64,000 nucleotides of DNA from Epiperipatus broadwayi. Its lineage: Eukaryota > Onychophora > Udeonychophora > Euonychophora > Peripatidae. The stretch spans positions 24,198,900-24,262,899 of the forward strand of contig JAQFVV010012394.1 of the NCBI GenBank assembly GCA_028023455.1. The letters run 5' to 3'. The translations under genes and the position numbers were made by a program. The notes under the pieces were generated by a model that was not told the origin of the DNA, did no database searches, and saw only the letters and a list, made by a program, of their open reading frames with translations. Of this stretch, positions 48,262-61,256 are shown one piece after another (position 1 is the stretch's first letter; each line of letters opens with the position of its first letter).

Positions 48262-50471
48262 TGTAACGAGCACAGACGTTCGTTACATTGTTGTTGTTTT
48301 TTATTTATTAAACATGAAAGTAAATTAAAAAGTTCGCATTTAAAAATTTTCTTTAAGAATTAAAAATTGAAATTAAATATCATCTTAAACTCTTATATAT
48401 TAATTAAATCGCACAGATAATGAAAAATTATTAAAATAAAACTTTATTAAAGAAAAAGTATTTTAAAATTAAATTTTAAAAAGATTTGGAGATAAAATTA
48501 TATCTTTAAATTTATCTTTAAATATATTTTTGATTTGGAAAACAGGTTAATTAATCAGAAATGGAAATGATTGTTAATTAGTTAAATGTAAACCAGCCTT
48601 GGGCATTTAAATGTAAAAACACCGGTCAGATAAGAAAACAATAAAAACTGTTAGCAAATAAGAAGAAATCCCTATGGAATCGGACCTCAACGAAAAGGAT
48701 CATCTCATCGATGACGTAATGTTAAGTCAATCCTTCGAATACGTATAAAAGGAAAATTTGGAAATTATTAATTAGTGACTAGTGAATGATTATTACGATG
48801 TGAGAGAGATGTGTTAGTGCGGAAGTGAAGGAGAAGGGATTGAAAAAAGACGCACGATTCAATCCCTTCAGCTTTGCTAAGAAAGAAAAAGAAATGAACT
48901 ATCATTTCCTACATTGAGGACCAATTAAACTAAAAAACCTCCGAATGAATAAATAAAACAATGGCTAAATGGATACCAATCTTAGGACGGCATGGGAATT
49001 CACGTTCATGGCAAGCAACGGATAAAGATGAACTTTTTAAACCGTAAGAACTTTATAAATAATGAACATTAAATTAAAATTTTCCATATTTAAATGATTG
49101 CAATATTATCCTATCTGACCAACTTAATTTATTAATAATGTTATTTGATGTATTTTTTATTTATTTATTTAAAATCATTTCCATTTATTTAATTTTGTTC
49201 TTTAAGTTTTATTATGATTTCTGTTTTCCGTTAAGTTAAATTATATAAATGTTAAACTTAAGTCGGGCGTGAATGGCTGTATAGATTTGTAAAGTTATAT
49301 TAGGGGAGGTAATCTTAGGTTATTTGTTTCGTGGTTAAATTGGGTCAATGGATTGGATATATTTGTGTGATTAGTAGATGTAATATTGATTCGCTACGGG
49401 CAGAATCGCTTCATACGCCGCACACTTCCGTTTGCCTATGGAAGGAATTATAAGTCGGATACCGCAGTTCCTTTCTATGGAGTTTTTTGTTTTATTGCTC
49501 TTCTTTAGAGATAGATGTAATATTCCTATCTCATAAGAGGCAATTTCTTCTTTTAACCTTTTGTGCTGTCGTATTTTATTACATTGAATACATCGATATA
49601 TCAGATGAATTGATGCCAGTTTGACTACGAATTTTAGCCTAAGGTTAAATAGGGATAGAATGTTTATTTTCAAAAGCAAATTTATGTGGTCTATTCATAC
49701 TCGATCCTAAATAAAAATGCATTAAATTTAAGTTGTTTATAGACGCTTGCATGGATTGTTTATTGGTTAACTATGTTTTGCGTTTCCATATTTGATCAAA
49801 ATATATAGACATTCGATAAATAATGATACCTTACGGTGAGTATCTAAAATGTATTTATTCGGATGTCTTTTAAGTTATTGGTGACAATGCAAGTATCTTA
49901 TGGTGAATACTATTGGGTTACGTATAAATTTCCTCCGTAATTGTCAGTAATCAATGATTTTATATTTTGATCGTTTATGTTTATTTTGAAATGTTTTTAA
50001 CCGTGTAATCTATGTAACCGATCTATAGCAACATATTAAAACAAGCTTCTATAATCCCATCTATGCGAACTTAATTAAAATGTAAAATTAGAATATAATA
50101 GTAATTAAATGTAAATTAAAGTCAAAAATCAAAGTTAAAAAGAATGTTAAAAATTAAAATGTAAAACTAATACTAAAATAATTTTAAATCTTATATATAT
50201 GTGCATAAATAAATGTTTGTATGTTAATTACTGGCAGTGGCTTATTTTATTCCTTTTTTTATATATACTCTTAGATTATCTTATTAAATCTCTGCTATTC
50301 CACTGAGCTAGTGACATGGGCTAACGACCGGAATCAAAATTTAAAAAAAAAAAAAAAAATTTTTTTTTTGACTTACGTATCTGCCTACTTTATAAATTTT
50401 TCTAGGTTCAAATGCCTAGATGGCGCCCCGTAGTGCAGATTACGTTAAGTCGCTTTCTCCGGATCGTTACA
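48262..50471 (+). repeat. Family B LTR, plus orientation
   Basis: A 2210-bp LTR starts at TGTAACGAGCAC and ends at GATCGTTACA. TATAAAA at 48744, AATAAA near 50208. It is the inverted partner of 46032-48243. No interior sequence is attached on either side. The small ORF at 49371-49679 is a relative of those in the other LTR copies and is not considered a gene. Confidence 0.8.
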
Positions 50472-52544
50472 ATATATATATATATAAATTCTTTTAGGCA
50501 ATAAATATTTTTTGGCATAAGTAGAGCAATAATTTACTATTTAATTCATCTGTTATATCTAAGCATTCGTTCTGAATTTGCAAGAGCCATCTATTATGCA
50601 AGTCATGACTCAATTGGTAGAATCCACTTAAGTTCCCATAAGTTTGTTGATAACACATTTTTTAATAAAAAAATTCCACTACAAATGAGGAGAACAATAA
50701 ATAAAATAAATTCACATTCAATTTTATACCATTCTATCCGTTTATTTTTCAGCATATTTAGAGATAAGTAAATAAACAATCCATTAAATTACTCATTTGT
50801 TATTATTTTTAGGTACAAATGGTTAGGTAAATGTTTTAACAATAATAATAATGATAAAGCAGGTTAGAATCAATTATTCACACATCCTTTCATTTGAACT
50901 TTTGTCTTTTATAATTAGCAAGATTTATTAATAAAGAGTCACTGAGATATTTAGTGAAAGTGTTCATAACTTTTCCAAAGTAGTAACAGAGTCCAGCTAC
51001 TTCTCTAATACTAGAATTAAGTTTTAGATAAAATAATTTTGAAATATAAATGAGTATTTTCAATACTTCTTTAAGATTAAAATTAAGATTTAAGTAAAGC
51101 CATTTTGTAGCATAAACATGCATTTCCATTAAAGATTTAAAAAATTAAAGTAAAATAGTTTTACAATATAGTGCAGATACGTATCTCAAATGATGGCTTT
51201 AGAATTTAAAATAGTTAGTTAAAAGCAAGAAATAATGTACCTCATTACTGTCATTTACATTTTTATGCAGAAAACTAATAGTAGTTTTTACTTTCCAACT
51301 TGAATCTTGGAAGAATCAGCTTGTAAAACAAAATTGTACTAATAAAACTTTTATTCAGAAAGCAAAGTGATGCCCAGATTATTACCCAAGCATCTATTCT
51401 TCCAATAGTCCAAGGTCATTTGAAAGTTCAAAGGTCTCTAGACACAGAATTGCTCCACCCATTGCACTGAAGTTTTAATTAACAGTTTTGTCTTGGAAAA
51501 GAAAGAAAGCAAAAAAAAATCATTTAGTCTGTTAATAAAAAAAATATTAAATTGAACTAAGAATAAAATATTTTACATTTCTAAAGTAACAGAATAAAAT
51601 TAATGATAATTATTTTAACAAATAAAATATTTAGCAGTATATTTGTTGTTTAATAATTCACCAGACTAGTGATCCATTAATTCATTTAAAATGTAACTAA
51701 GCTGCCTGTTTAAGCTATTTGTTGTGAAATTTAGGATGGTGAATATAGAAGAGGGAAAAATATTATTTTCCTATTTAACAAGCCCAAGTATTCTTAAATG
51801 ACAATATATTATAATTAATTTAACTCTTAATGGCGTATAAATAATAAATATTTATTAAAGTATATTAATAATCAAATTTATTAAAAGAACATAAATTGCA
51901 TTTAAATATCGATAGTGATATGATTTTTAAACAATCCACCATTAACCATAATTTCAAAATATTTAACCGAGCGAACAGTGTTCAATAAGAAATTTTACGT
52001 TTAAACTATTTAAATATTCCAAAATATCGGAATGGTGATTAAAATAATATAAGTTCGCTAGATTAAAACATTAGCACACTAAAACTAATTTAATAAGATA
52101 TATATTTAAAATAAGTTTTGCTGCATGAAATAAAATAGATTCAATGCCTAGAAATCGTTGATTCAATACCCCAGTTTGGTTCACCAAATATAATGGGATG
52201 TCAGTTTTCACCAGAAAGAGGATATGCATTTCACTGCAATTGGACTTTGGGTCTTCAGGTAGAATGCTAGAAATGAATCGATGAAATACTAAGTCTATAA
52301 TTACATTCATTTTTATTATAAGAGCTCAATAATTTTTAAATAAATTTTGATATAATTTAGACTAGTTCATCCATCTCTCATTCATCTTTCAGTCACCATC
52401 ATGCCATGATATTCAAACTCATGGAGAATTTGCAATTAGATCTTTTCAGGGATGATTTTAAAACAAGTCATTATCTAATATGCCTTTATATAAGTATTAA
52501 CTAATAATTGATATTCATATGAGATTTATAATATTAACATATAT
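50472..52544. other. AT-rich stretch, no gene recognised
   Basis: It begins with a short (AT)n run. Short ORFs only. Nothing in it resembles a transposon end or an exon that I can support. Confidence 0.45.
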
Positions 52545-55500
52545 ATCATCATCATCATCATTATCAACCATTATCAATCCACTGCAGGATGAGGGTCTCT
52601 CCAAGTTTAATCCATCTTCTCCGATCTTTAGCTTCTCTTCTCCACATCACCCCTGCACACTTTCTTATTTCATCCATCCATCTCACATGTGGTCACTTTC
52701 TGGGTCTTTTACACTCTCTTGGAATCCAGTTTAAAATTTCAATTGTCCATCTATTATCATCTCTTCTAGCAATATGTCCAGCCCAACTCCACTTCAATCT
52801 TTTAATTATTTCAATGATGTCAGTAACACCTGTTTGTTCTCTTACCCATACATTGCGTTTTCGATCTCTTCTTGTTACTCCCAACATACACCCCTCCATA
52901 CTTCATTGAGTGGTCTGAAGTCTCTGTATTGCTCTTCTATTGAGTGTCCAAGTCTCAGATCCATAAGTAAGAACTGGTAAAACTCATTTGTTAAACACCT
53001 TCCTTTTCAAACACATAGGCATATTTCCTTTTAGTATCAAGTTATTTCTACAAAAAGCACTCCAACCAAGTTTAATTCTATGATTAATTTCCTCCATTAT
53101 GTTTACATCTGTATTAATAATCTGACCAAGGTATTTGTAACTGTTAACTTCTTCTAATTCATTATAATCAATCTTTATTTTCATATTTTGAGCAAATCAA
53201 TTAAACATTACTTTAGTCTTTTTAACATTTATCTTTAGTCCTACTTTCCTACTTTCATCTGATAACTCCTGCAACATTTCCTGCAGCTCTGAAGCATTAT
53301 TTGCAAAAACAACTACATCATCTGCGAAATCTAAATGACTTAAATAATCTCCATTTACTTTCACTCCTTTAGTTTCCCATTTTAATCCACAAAATACTTC
53401 TTGCAGCACTGCTGTAAAAAGTTTTGGAGATATGGAGTCACCTTGTCTTACACCTTTCTCAATGTTGACTTTCCCAGTATCATTATGTAATCTAATTGTT
53501 GCTGTTGCATTTTTATAAATATTCTTTAAAATATGACAATATCCTGGATCTATACCTTGATGATCCAATGCTTTAATCATTGAAGAAATGTTTATAGAAT
53601 CAAATGCCTTTTCATAATCTACAAATCCAAAACATAATGACAACTCATATTCATTTGTCCTTTCTATAACTTCTCTCAATACCTGAATATGATCTACTGT
53701 ACTAAAACCACTTTTAAATCCAGCTTGTTCTCTTGGTTGGTGGAAATCCAATGTTCTCTGTAGACAGGTTGTAATTATCTTGATAAAAATTTTATATAAA
53801 ACTGATAAAAGGCTGATAGGTCTGTAATTTCTAATATCTTCTTTATCACCTTTTTTAAATATTAATATTATTACTGCATTCTTCCAATCATCTGGTACAT
53901 CTTTATCATTTAGACATTTGGTATATAACTTTGCTAAAAAAAATTCTATTTCTTCACCTGCTTCTTTTAATATATCAATTATAATTCCATCATTACCTGG
54001 AGTCTTTCCTTTCTTCATACATTTAATTGCATTTCTCACTTCTTCATTTAAAATTCTGGGCAATTCGGAAGATGTAATAGATATAGGAGGTACTTGTTCT
54101 TTATTACTATATAATTCTTGATAAAAATTTTCTACCAATTTCATGATGTCATCTCTCTTTTTAGTAATAATTCCATCTTTTTTTCTTATTGCAGATATAA
54201 ATTTCCTACCAATACCAAAATGTTGTTTTACATTCTTAAGACTTTTATTTTCTTCTACAACTTTTCTTGCTAGTTCACAGTTATATTTTCTTATATCATT
54301 TTCAACTCTTTTCCACACCATTTTACAAAATTTGAGATATTCAATTCTTTGTAGTGCATCATTTTTGTATATCTTCATATTTCTTCTTTTCTTCATAAAT
54401 TCTCTAGTTTCAGTAGAAATTTTGTTGGTCAATTGCTGCTTTTTTCTACCAGCTATCTTTGTTGCAGTTTTTAAAAGTGTATCAGTTATTTTCATATTAA
54501 TTTCATTCAAATCTGAATCATGTTCAAAATCTACTAATACTTGAAATCGATTTTTAAGTTTTAATTTAAATTCATTAGAATGTTTCTGAAGATTAGGAAT
54601 ATCAACTGTAAATATTGTTTTTCTTAATAATTTTTGTCTTTCTAGTTTTACATTAACACGCAACTTGCACCTTACTAATTGATGATCACTTCCCGTGTTA
54701 AATCTATTAAGAACATTACAATCTTGAAATATGTATTTCCTGTTAGTCAAAATATAATCCAATTCTGCTGTACCTTCATTTGGATGTTTCCATGTCCACT
54801 TTCTTTTAACATTTTTCTCAAAAAATGAATTCATAATATAAAGTTTTTCTTTTTCTGCAAACTCCACAAGTCTATGTCCTCTCTCATTTCTATTACCATA
54901 ACCAAAATTACCTACAGCACTTTCATCTTTTATTTGTTTACCAATTCTAGCATTAAAGTCTCCCATAACAATTTTAAAATGTTGTTTACTCTGATCAAAA
55001 GCCTTTTGTACATCCATATAAAAATCTTCTACTACTTCATTACTATGAGAACTTGTTGGGGCATAAACCTGAATTATCTGCATTTGGTATCTGCTATTAA
55101 GTTGTATAACTAATCTTGCCACTCTGTCTGATACACCATCAATCTCCACAATATTGTTCTTCCACTTTTTATTTATAATGAATTCTACTGCACTTGTATT
55201 TCCAATATTTGTGCCTTTATAATAAAATATATGTCCACTTTTTAAATCAATTGTCTCTTCACCTTTTCTTCTAACTTCACAAAGTCCAATAATATCCCAT
55301 TTAATATAAGAGAGTTCTTCTAATTCTTGCAATCTTCCTTCACTTGAAAGTGATCTGCAGTTGTAAGTACCTAAATAAAAAGTTGTTATCAAATGGTAGC
55401 CTGGGTCCGCAATCAGGAGATTCTTAGCACCGTCTGCCTTCGGCCACCAACTGCTGCCTTGGTTGGTGACTTTACCGCCTCCTGGGAATAAGGGCCATGC

Positions 55501-55832
55501 TTTATTTTTGTAGTATATATGTATTGGAAAAATATTTATCATTTACACAAACATTCATTCTGCCTTATCAGGCCCTGAGAAGAAAGACCATGGTGTTTCT
55601 TGTTCTTAAACTCAGAGGTAAAAAGCCCAAAAACTCACCATGCTGGCTAATGCATGTTGGTGAGCATCCCATCCATGTTTGTATACTATATGAATAAACA
55701 CATAGTAATAACAGCTGCAACGTTAAGAACGTATGGAGTGGACATTAGGAATTTGCCCTGCTCGGTTTCTTAAGGCCTCCAAGAGGAATCAAAGGGTCTC
55801 CTTTCAGTTAATAGCAAACTCCTTTCTGCAGC
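52545..55832 (-). mobile_element. RTE-type LINE, nearly full length
   Basis: It reads on the minus strand from 55832 to a (GAT)n tail at 52547-52560, the typical short-repeat 3' end of RTE elements. It has a 5' region of about 300 bp, one long ORF with endonuclease and reverse transcriptase, and a C-terminal part. The copy at 25273-28340 matches it over its whole length. Confidence 0.9.
52580..55542 (-). pseudogene. RTE endonuclease-reverse transcriptase polyprotein, few disruptions
   Basis: The protein nicks DNA and reverse transcribes its own RNA at the nick. In the 781-residue open stretch (53197-55542) the endonuclease spans about 55-295, with NCRSL (61), LCEVRRKG (87), MGDFNARIG (193) and SDHQLV (285). 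The reverse transcriptase spans about 480-780, with NYRPISLLS (572), DYEKAFDSI (642), GVRQGDSISP (697) and catalytic FADD (739). The frame then stops at a TGA near 53195; the other copy has glycine there. Further TGA stops near 52983 and 52905 interrupt the C-terminal part (SYKYLGQIIN, then TRRDRKRNVWVREQTG). The first 45 residues may not be real. Only about three nonsense changes make this a young copy that is probably inactive. Confidence 0.85.
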
Positions 55833-55845
55833 CATATATATATAT

Positions 55846-56046
55846 AAAATACATATTTTGCAGGTTCATCCGTGTTAAAAACTTTTAATATCAATATACT
55901 GACGTTTCGACTTGGTCACACAAGCCATCCACAGAGTTATAAAAAGGTAGAACTCTGTGGATGGCTTGTGTGACCAAGTCGAAACGTCAGTATATTGATA
56001 TTAAAAGTTTTTAACACGGATGAACCCGCAAAATATGTATTTTATA
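55846..56046. repeat. Near-perfect long hairpin (arms about 93 bp)
   Basis: Positions 55846-55938 are the inverted complement of 55951-56046 around a 12-base loop. I found one mismatch (GCAGGTTC against GAACCCGC). It lies directly beyond the 5' end of the RTE. It has no coding potential. It contains CUUGUGUGACCAAGUCGAAAC, which looks like the stem II and GAAA part of a hammerhead, but the CUGANGA part is not intact. Confidence 0.85.
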
Positions 56047-56692
56047 TATTTAACCCGTGCAAATCGTCATTTTAACATATATATATAATTATTATGCAAC
56101 TAATAATGATTATGTATTTATTTATAAATAAATAATAATAATTAGGCAGAGAGATCAAGTTAATAATTCAATATTTAATAAACAATAAAAATATATATAA
56201 TGTAAAAGATAAATAAAATATTAATAAAAAAATAAAGATGAATTTTATCATTTCAAAATATTAATAAATAATATTCCCATCTAATACCTTATGATAAAAT
56301 TCTATACTATAATAAACTATTCAAAAGTAAAGAATATAATTTAAATTAACAGATATATAAAACAATATATAAATTCAAAAATTAATAATTTAAATAACTT
56401 ATTAATTTATTTACAGTCTTTATTCATATGTTTCATAATTATTAATATATATAAATATTACTTACAATTGTATAACATATAATATAAGCATTTATAATAA
56501 AATAAATGCATTAAACATTTATTATATTATATAGTAAATATAATAATCTTATTTTAAGTATCTGTTAAATAGTAATCATTTTTTTATATTTCATCTAATT
56601 TTGATGAATTATGTCAAACTATCAATTTATGTTTATAAATGTAAATTTGGATATTCCTATTAAAATGAAACAATTCCAAATTTGAAATAAAA

Positions 56693-56693
<1 letters not shown>

Positions 56694-56787
<94 letters not shown>
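56694..56787 (+). repeat. (AAT)n microsatellite
   Basis: About 30 uninterrupted AAT units. Confidence 0.95.
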
Positions 56788-56788
<1 letters not shown>

Positions 56789-57525
56789 CATATTAAAATA
56801 ATATAAATATTATTATAATATATACAAATAAAGAAAGAAAAACTTATTTTCCAGAGTTCAGAATAGATCTTTAAGTCCGTAGTTCATAATTGTAATGGAG
56901 CTCTCTTGTGAAGTATATTAATCCATTGGTATAGTGATTATTTATTTATTTTTAATTGAGAAATTATTAATATTATCCAATAATTTGATTGATATAAGAT
57001 AAAGTAGATATCTTTTGAATATTGATGGTCTTATTCTTCATTTTTCTATTATTATTAGACATTCTATACAACAAATATCACAAATTAGCATAAAAGTTGG
57101 TTTTGAAACCTTTATAACATAAAATTATTCTACTCCCTACATATTGTAAGATTCTTTTTGTATATAATTACTTTAAATTTATATATATTTGTAGAATAAT
57201 GAAGTGTTAAAATAACATAGTTTCCAAAACTCAAACAGATGTTTTTTCTTTTATATTGCTATTCTTTCTTTAGATTTAAGAGAAAATTAAAATATTTTCC
57301 TTGTAATCTTTTAATCCATAGATTTTAATCCATACATCTTAATCTGGAACAGTTAATATTTAATTCCAACATTGAATAGTAATATTTTTATAAAAGGAAA
57401 AGTTATTTAAATAGAAATCATTTTCTTTTCTTCTCCTCAATAACAAGAGACATAATAAATCTCATGTGTTTTGTTTCAATTTCATGCTTAATTTAAGTAT
57501 TTATTGTTATCAATAAATATTAAGA

Positions 57526-57528
<3 letters not shown>

Positions 57529-57562
<34 letters not shown>
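57529..57562 (+). repeat. (TA)n microsatellite
   Basis: About 17 TA units. Confidence 0.9.
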
Positions 57563-57566
<4 letters not shown>

Positions 57567-60500
57567 TTTATTTTTCAATTTCAAATCTGGTAATTACTTG
57601 AAAGTTTGACATTAAGGTATGTATTATTTAATGTTTACATGTATATATTGAAGCAGATGATCTAATGCTCAGATCCTGCTTCACAGCCCACATCCAATCT
57701 CCTACTATCTAACTATGTTCAAAACCGTCTTTACACATGTATATATATTTATTAATACGTATATTTCTTTTGCTTTAGTATTTTACATAAATAACATGGA
57801 TATTTATATATCTCAATCTAAAAACCATTTAATAAATAAATATTTAATATTATTTTTATGTGTATGCATGCATAATAAATAAATATATATATTTCAGTGT
57901 GGGAGATTGCTGACAAATCATTAAAAATTATGTTATATATAAATTGTACTTAAAATCATATATGAAACTTATTACTTTTTCATATTTAATTTAGCAGTTA
58001 CAAATGATGCAATTCTTTTAAAAAGTCTCTCGAAAACAATTACCCGGAAAAGCCCATTAGTTAAAAGTAAAAGATTACAATTTTGTAATAGTAAAATAAA
58101 CCCATTAGTGGAAATTTTGTCCACACCAGCTTGTTTTAAAATCATAAGACTTATTTTAAAACAATCATTTGAGAAACTGATAACAGAATTGCATTGTTTT
58201 AAAAGACTTACAAGATAAGAAAGGATTCAGTCAGCTGATTTCAGCTGTACATTAAGTGCTTAAAATGCCTTAGGTCCAGCAGTAGTTGCTAGGTTACATC
58301 AACAAAATAGAAGTATAAATACTGCTGGATTTAAATTCAAAAGGAGGAGAGACAACCAAATTATGATGATGTCAAACCAAATCCACATCAATTTTAATTT
58401 TCATCCAATGTGCTGCGAGTAGGTGAGATTTCACCTCCCCCTCCATTCCAATATGCTTTTCCCATCACGAAGCTCCGGATCCCATACTAATGAACTCTAA
58501 ATGTCTGCTGATAAAATAAATGCTACCTATCATGTCGTATTTAAACCCTATATCTAGTGAACTAATGCTGATGAACATTATTCTTATCAAGGACTGCTAT
58601 TCCAGATATCAAGGTAAAAGAACTTTAGCCACTCTTGATTATCAAATCCACCTTCTTTATAATCCTGATGCTCTGTTATGATACTAAATTTAAATGTTTT
58701 TATATTATGTAACTTTCTATAACTCTATATAACTTATCCTCATTAAGTCTCTTTTAATATGTTTTCTTTCTTTATGTCCATGCGGCAAATAATTCTAGTT
58801 TAATATATTTATGTATTTATGTTTTCTTTAAAATTCCAATAATAATTTCCAAAATCGCTAACACATATTTTATTTCTATTTTTCCTACGTTTTACTTATG
58901 GGATAATTAAGCTCGTAAATTAATTAAAAACAAGTCTTATGCAACTTGTGCAGGTGTTCGCAATTTTGGAAAATAAAGTCATTAAATTATAAAATTTGCT
59001 ATAGAAAACAAATTAACATCTATTTTCCTAAAAATGTTTATTTTTCTTTCTAAATAATAATGCACTATTTTAACTTTAAGGTATCTCATATATATATATA
59101 TATATTTTGTTCCAACTATTACCACCATCCCATTTATTTATGTATCAATTTATTTACTTTTATAAAAGCATTTATTAACTGAAATTAATATTTATGAAAT
59201 GTGTGGGGAGTTATGAATAACTTAAAGTAAAAGGGGAGGGGAATCTTTATATCTTAAAATAAAATATTTAGTTAAATCTATCATCCATGACTGTTTAGTA
59301 ATTAATTCACACTATTATGCAGGGTATTCTATAAATTATGGGTATTAAATTAGTAAGATATTCTATAAAGCTATTTATGCTTCATTATTTTCAAGCGTTG
59401 CATGCATATAGGCCACTTTGTTTCATATATATTTGTGCTTCTCTCTTATATGGAGGTATTCGCTAAGTCAAGCCTCATCGTCATTCTGAATGACCTTCAA
59501 CCAGGCTGTAAAACCACCCTGGGGACATATTTGGTCATATGTGTGTGCTTTATATGGGGATGGCTCTGGAAAAACCAGCCCAATAAATGTATTGCCTACC
59601 ACTCTTCATTTCTAAACTGATCCTGCCAACGTTTGCAGAATAAATCGGTAATTTTCGTTCAATAAACTTCGTGAAGCACACTCCAGGATCCATAATTGGA
59701 CCACCCAAGCCTGCTGCCATGCCTGTACTGCCTTTCATTATATTTCTAGTAAACCCATGAACATCCATAAGCTGTAGTAGTGTGACTTTGCTAAAACAGA
59801 CATCTATGCACATTATTTAATATGCACGTCATTACGATGAACTTATTATAAATATAAATATTCATTAACTGTCCCACACGTCTGCCACTTTATAAATCAA
59901 ATTAATGATTATATTCTATAAAAATATAATATTCCTTTGTTAAACTATTCTCTTTAAAATTAGTTAAATGCTATTTTCGTTTCTCCGGGGGTGGAATAGT
60001 ATCTTAATAATATTTTTTTTCTCATAGCGCTAATTCTGTAAAGTATTTATTATTGGCATTGCCACAAGTATAAGTAATGTTATTACAAAGTATGAATCAT
60101 AATGTGTAAATCAAAGAGAATCTTATTTATGAAATCCACTATTATATATAATATTTATGAGGCTAGTGTCTGACAAACAATCAGACTCATTTATTGATGT
60201 TATGAATATAATAAAATATATATATCAACTTTTGAATCATTGCTTTCTTTTATTTAAGTTACTATTAATTTATAAGTTATGCTCATGATGACTAGATGAT
60301 CTCTGCTAAAATACAAAATTAATATGCAAAGTCACGAGCCTTCATTGCTCCTAATTTATTGTTTGTTTTTATGTTAGTCTGTTACTAAAGTTAGCTTAGA
60401 GTCTTTTTGTGTCTCCAATGAGCGATGCCAGTGGTGAAAGAGAAAATTAGATTGATATCATCAGAATTGTTGCATATCTTGCGCATGATTGGATTTGAGG

Positions 60501-61069
60501 TACTTTTGCCTAGATGCTCGATCTTGTTATGTGAACATACAAATCCAGCTGGTACATAGTATACATGAATATGTATACATATTCAAATAATCAAATAGAT
60601 TTTATATTTATAAATAGTTTCATTAGAGATAAGAGTATTTCAAAGCACTCCACATCAACTTAATAATAACTAAAAGTTCTTATTACATTTTATATATATA
60701 TATATATATATATTGTCCATCACTGACCACAACACTGCTTTTAGTAATGTTGTATTGTAAATGAAGATAAAATCTAAATTTATTTTTATTTACAATAAAA
60801 TCCTGCTGAAAAAAATATAGTGTGTGTATGGAGATGGGAGTTGTAGACATTTAAGGCTTGAATTTTTAGTTAGCAATGTGCACTGCGTCTATTTCATATA
60901 TATAATTGAGTTTATTTAAGAAAATCAAAATGCTGACTGTTCTATATAAAAAAGTGCTTAATTGAATTAAGGCATTCTTTATAAAAATAGTTATTTTTAT
61001 TATATTTTGTAAAATTTTATAAAAGTATTTTTAAAATGCTTAATATTTTTATTGTTATTAAAGTTTTAC

Positions 61070-61256
61070 CTTGTAAATTATGCATTTGCGATCGATATGT
61101 TTCAGTTATAATGTATTTCGCTGGTTCATTATACAGTAGCTGGTTCTTCCTAATCCATTGCCCACATGCAAATTGATAAAAATTATTGCATGGGTTAACT
61201 GACATATCTATCCTGGAAGAAACTAAGGAAGTAAAACATTCAGGTGTGTCACATAC
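61070..61256 (-). CDS. M13 (neprilysin/ECE-like) metallopeptidase, N-terminal domain exon
   Basis: M13 enzymes are type II membrane zinc peptidases that cut peptides outside the cell. This exon encodes the start of the extracellular domain: VCDTPECFTSL, then MSVNPCNNFYQFACGQWI. These match the family signature C-xTPxC ... xxPCxxFYxFACGxW, whose cysteines form disulfides. Reading from the minus strand, an acceptor (ATTTTCCAG) precedes 61256 and a donor (G|GTAAAAC) follows 61070. The exon of 187 bp keeps the frame open and ends in phase 1. The ATG at 61205 is internal, not the start. Other exons, including the transmembrane part and the HExxH catalytic site, were not found in the window, so it is either a gene with large introns or an isolated fragment. 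The FYQFACG core looks intact. Confidence 0.85.

Larger units (their letters stand above)
56047..61069. other. AT-rich stretch, probably intron or downstream region of the M13 gene
   Basis: If the M13 exon at 61070-61256 belongs to a gene reading leftward, this would be intronic. I find no further M13 exon, in particular no HExxH. At 58310-58317 a TATAAATA lies in a less AT-rich segment (about 58200-58640) that could be a promoter or LTR relic. At 59402-59813 both strands have ORFs (72 and 87 codons) with balanced composition and no recognised domain. Confidence 0.35.

Noticed and set aside
52519-52980. Plus-strand ORFs over the RTE 3' region
   Set aside because: Shadows of the minus-strand RTE protein in other frames.
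59402-59813. Overlapping ORFs on both strands with balanced composition
   Set aside because: No recognisable domain or splice pattern on either strand, and neither matches the expected continuation of the M13 protein. Could be old transposon sequence.
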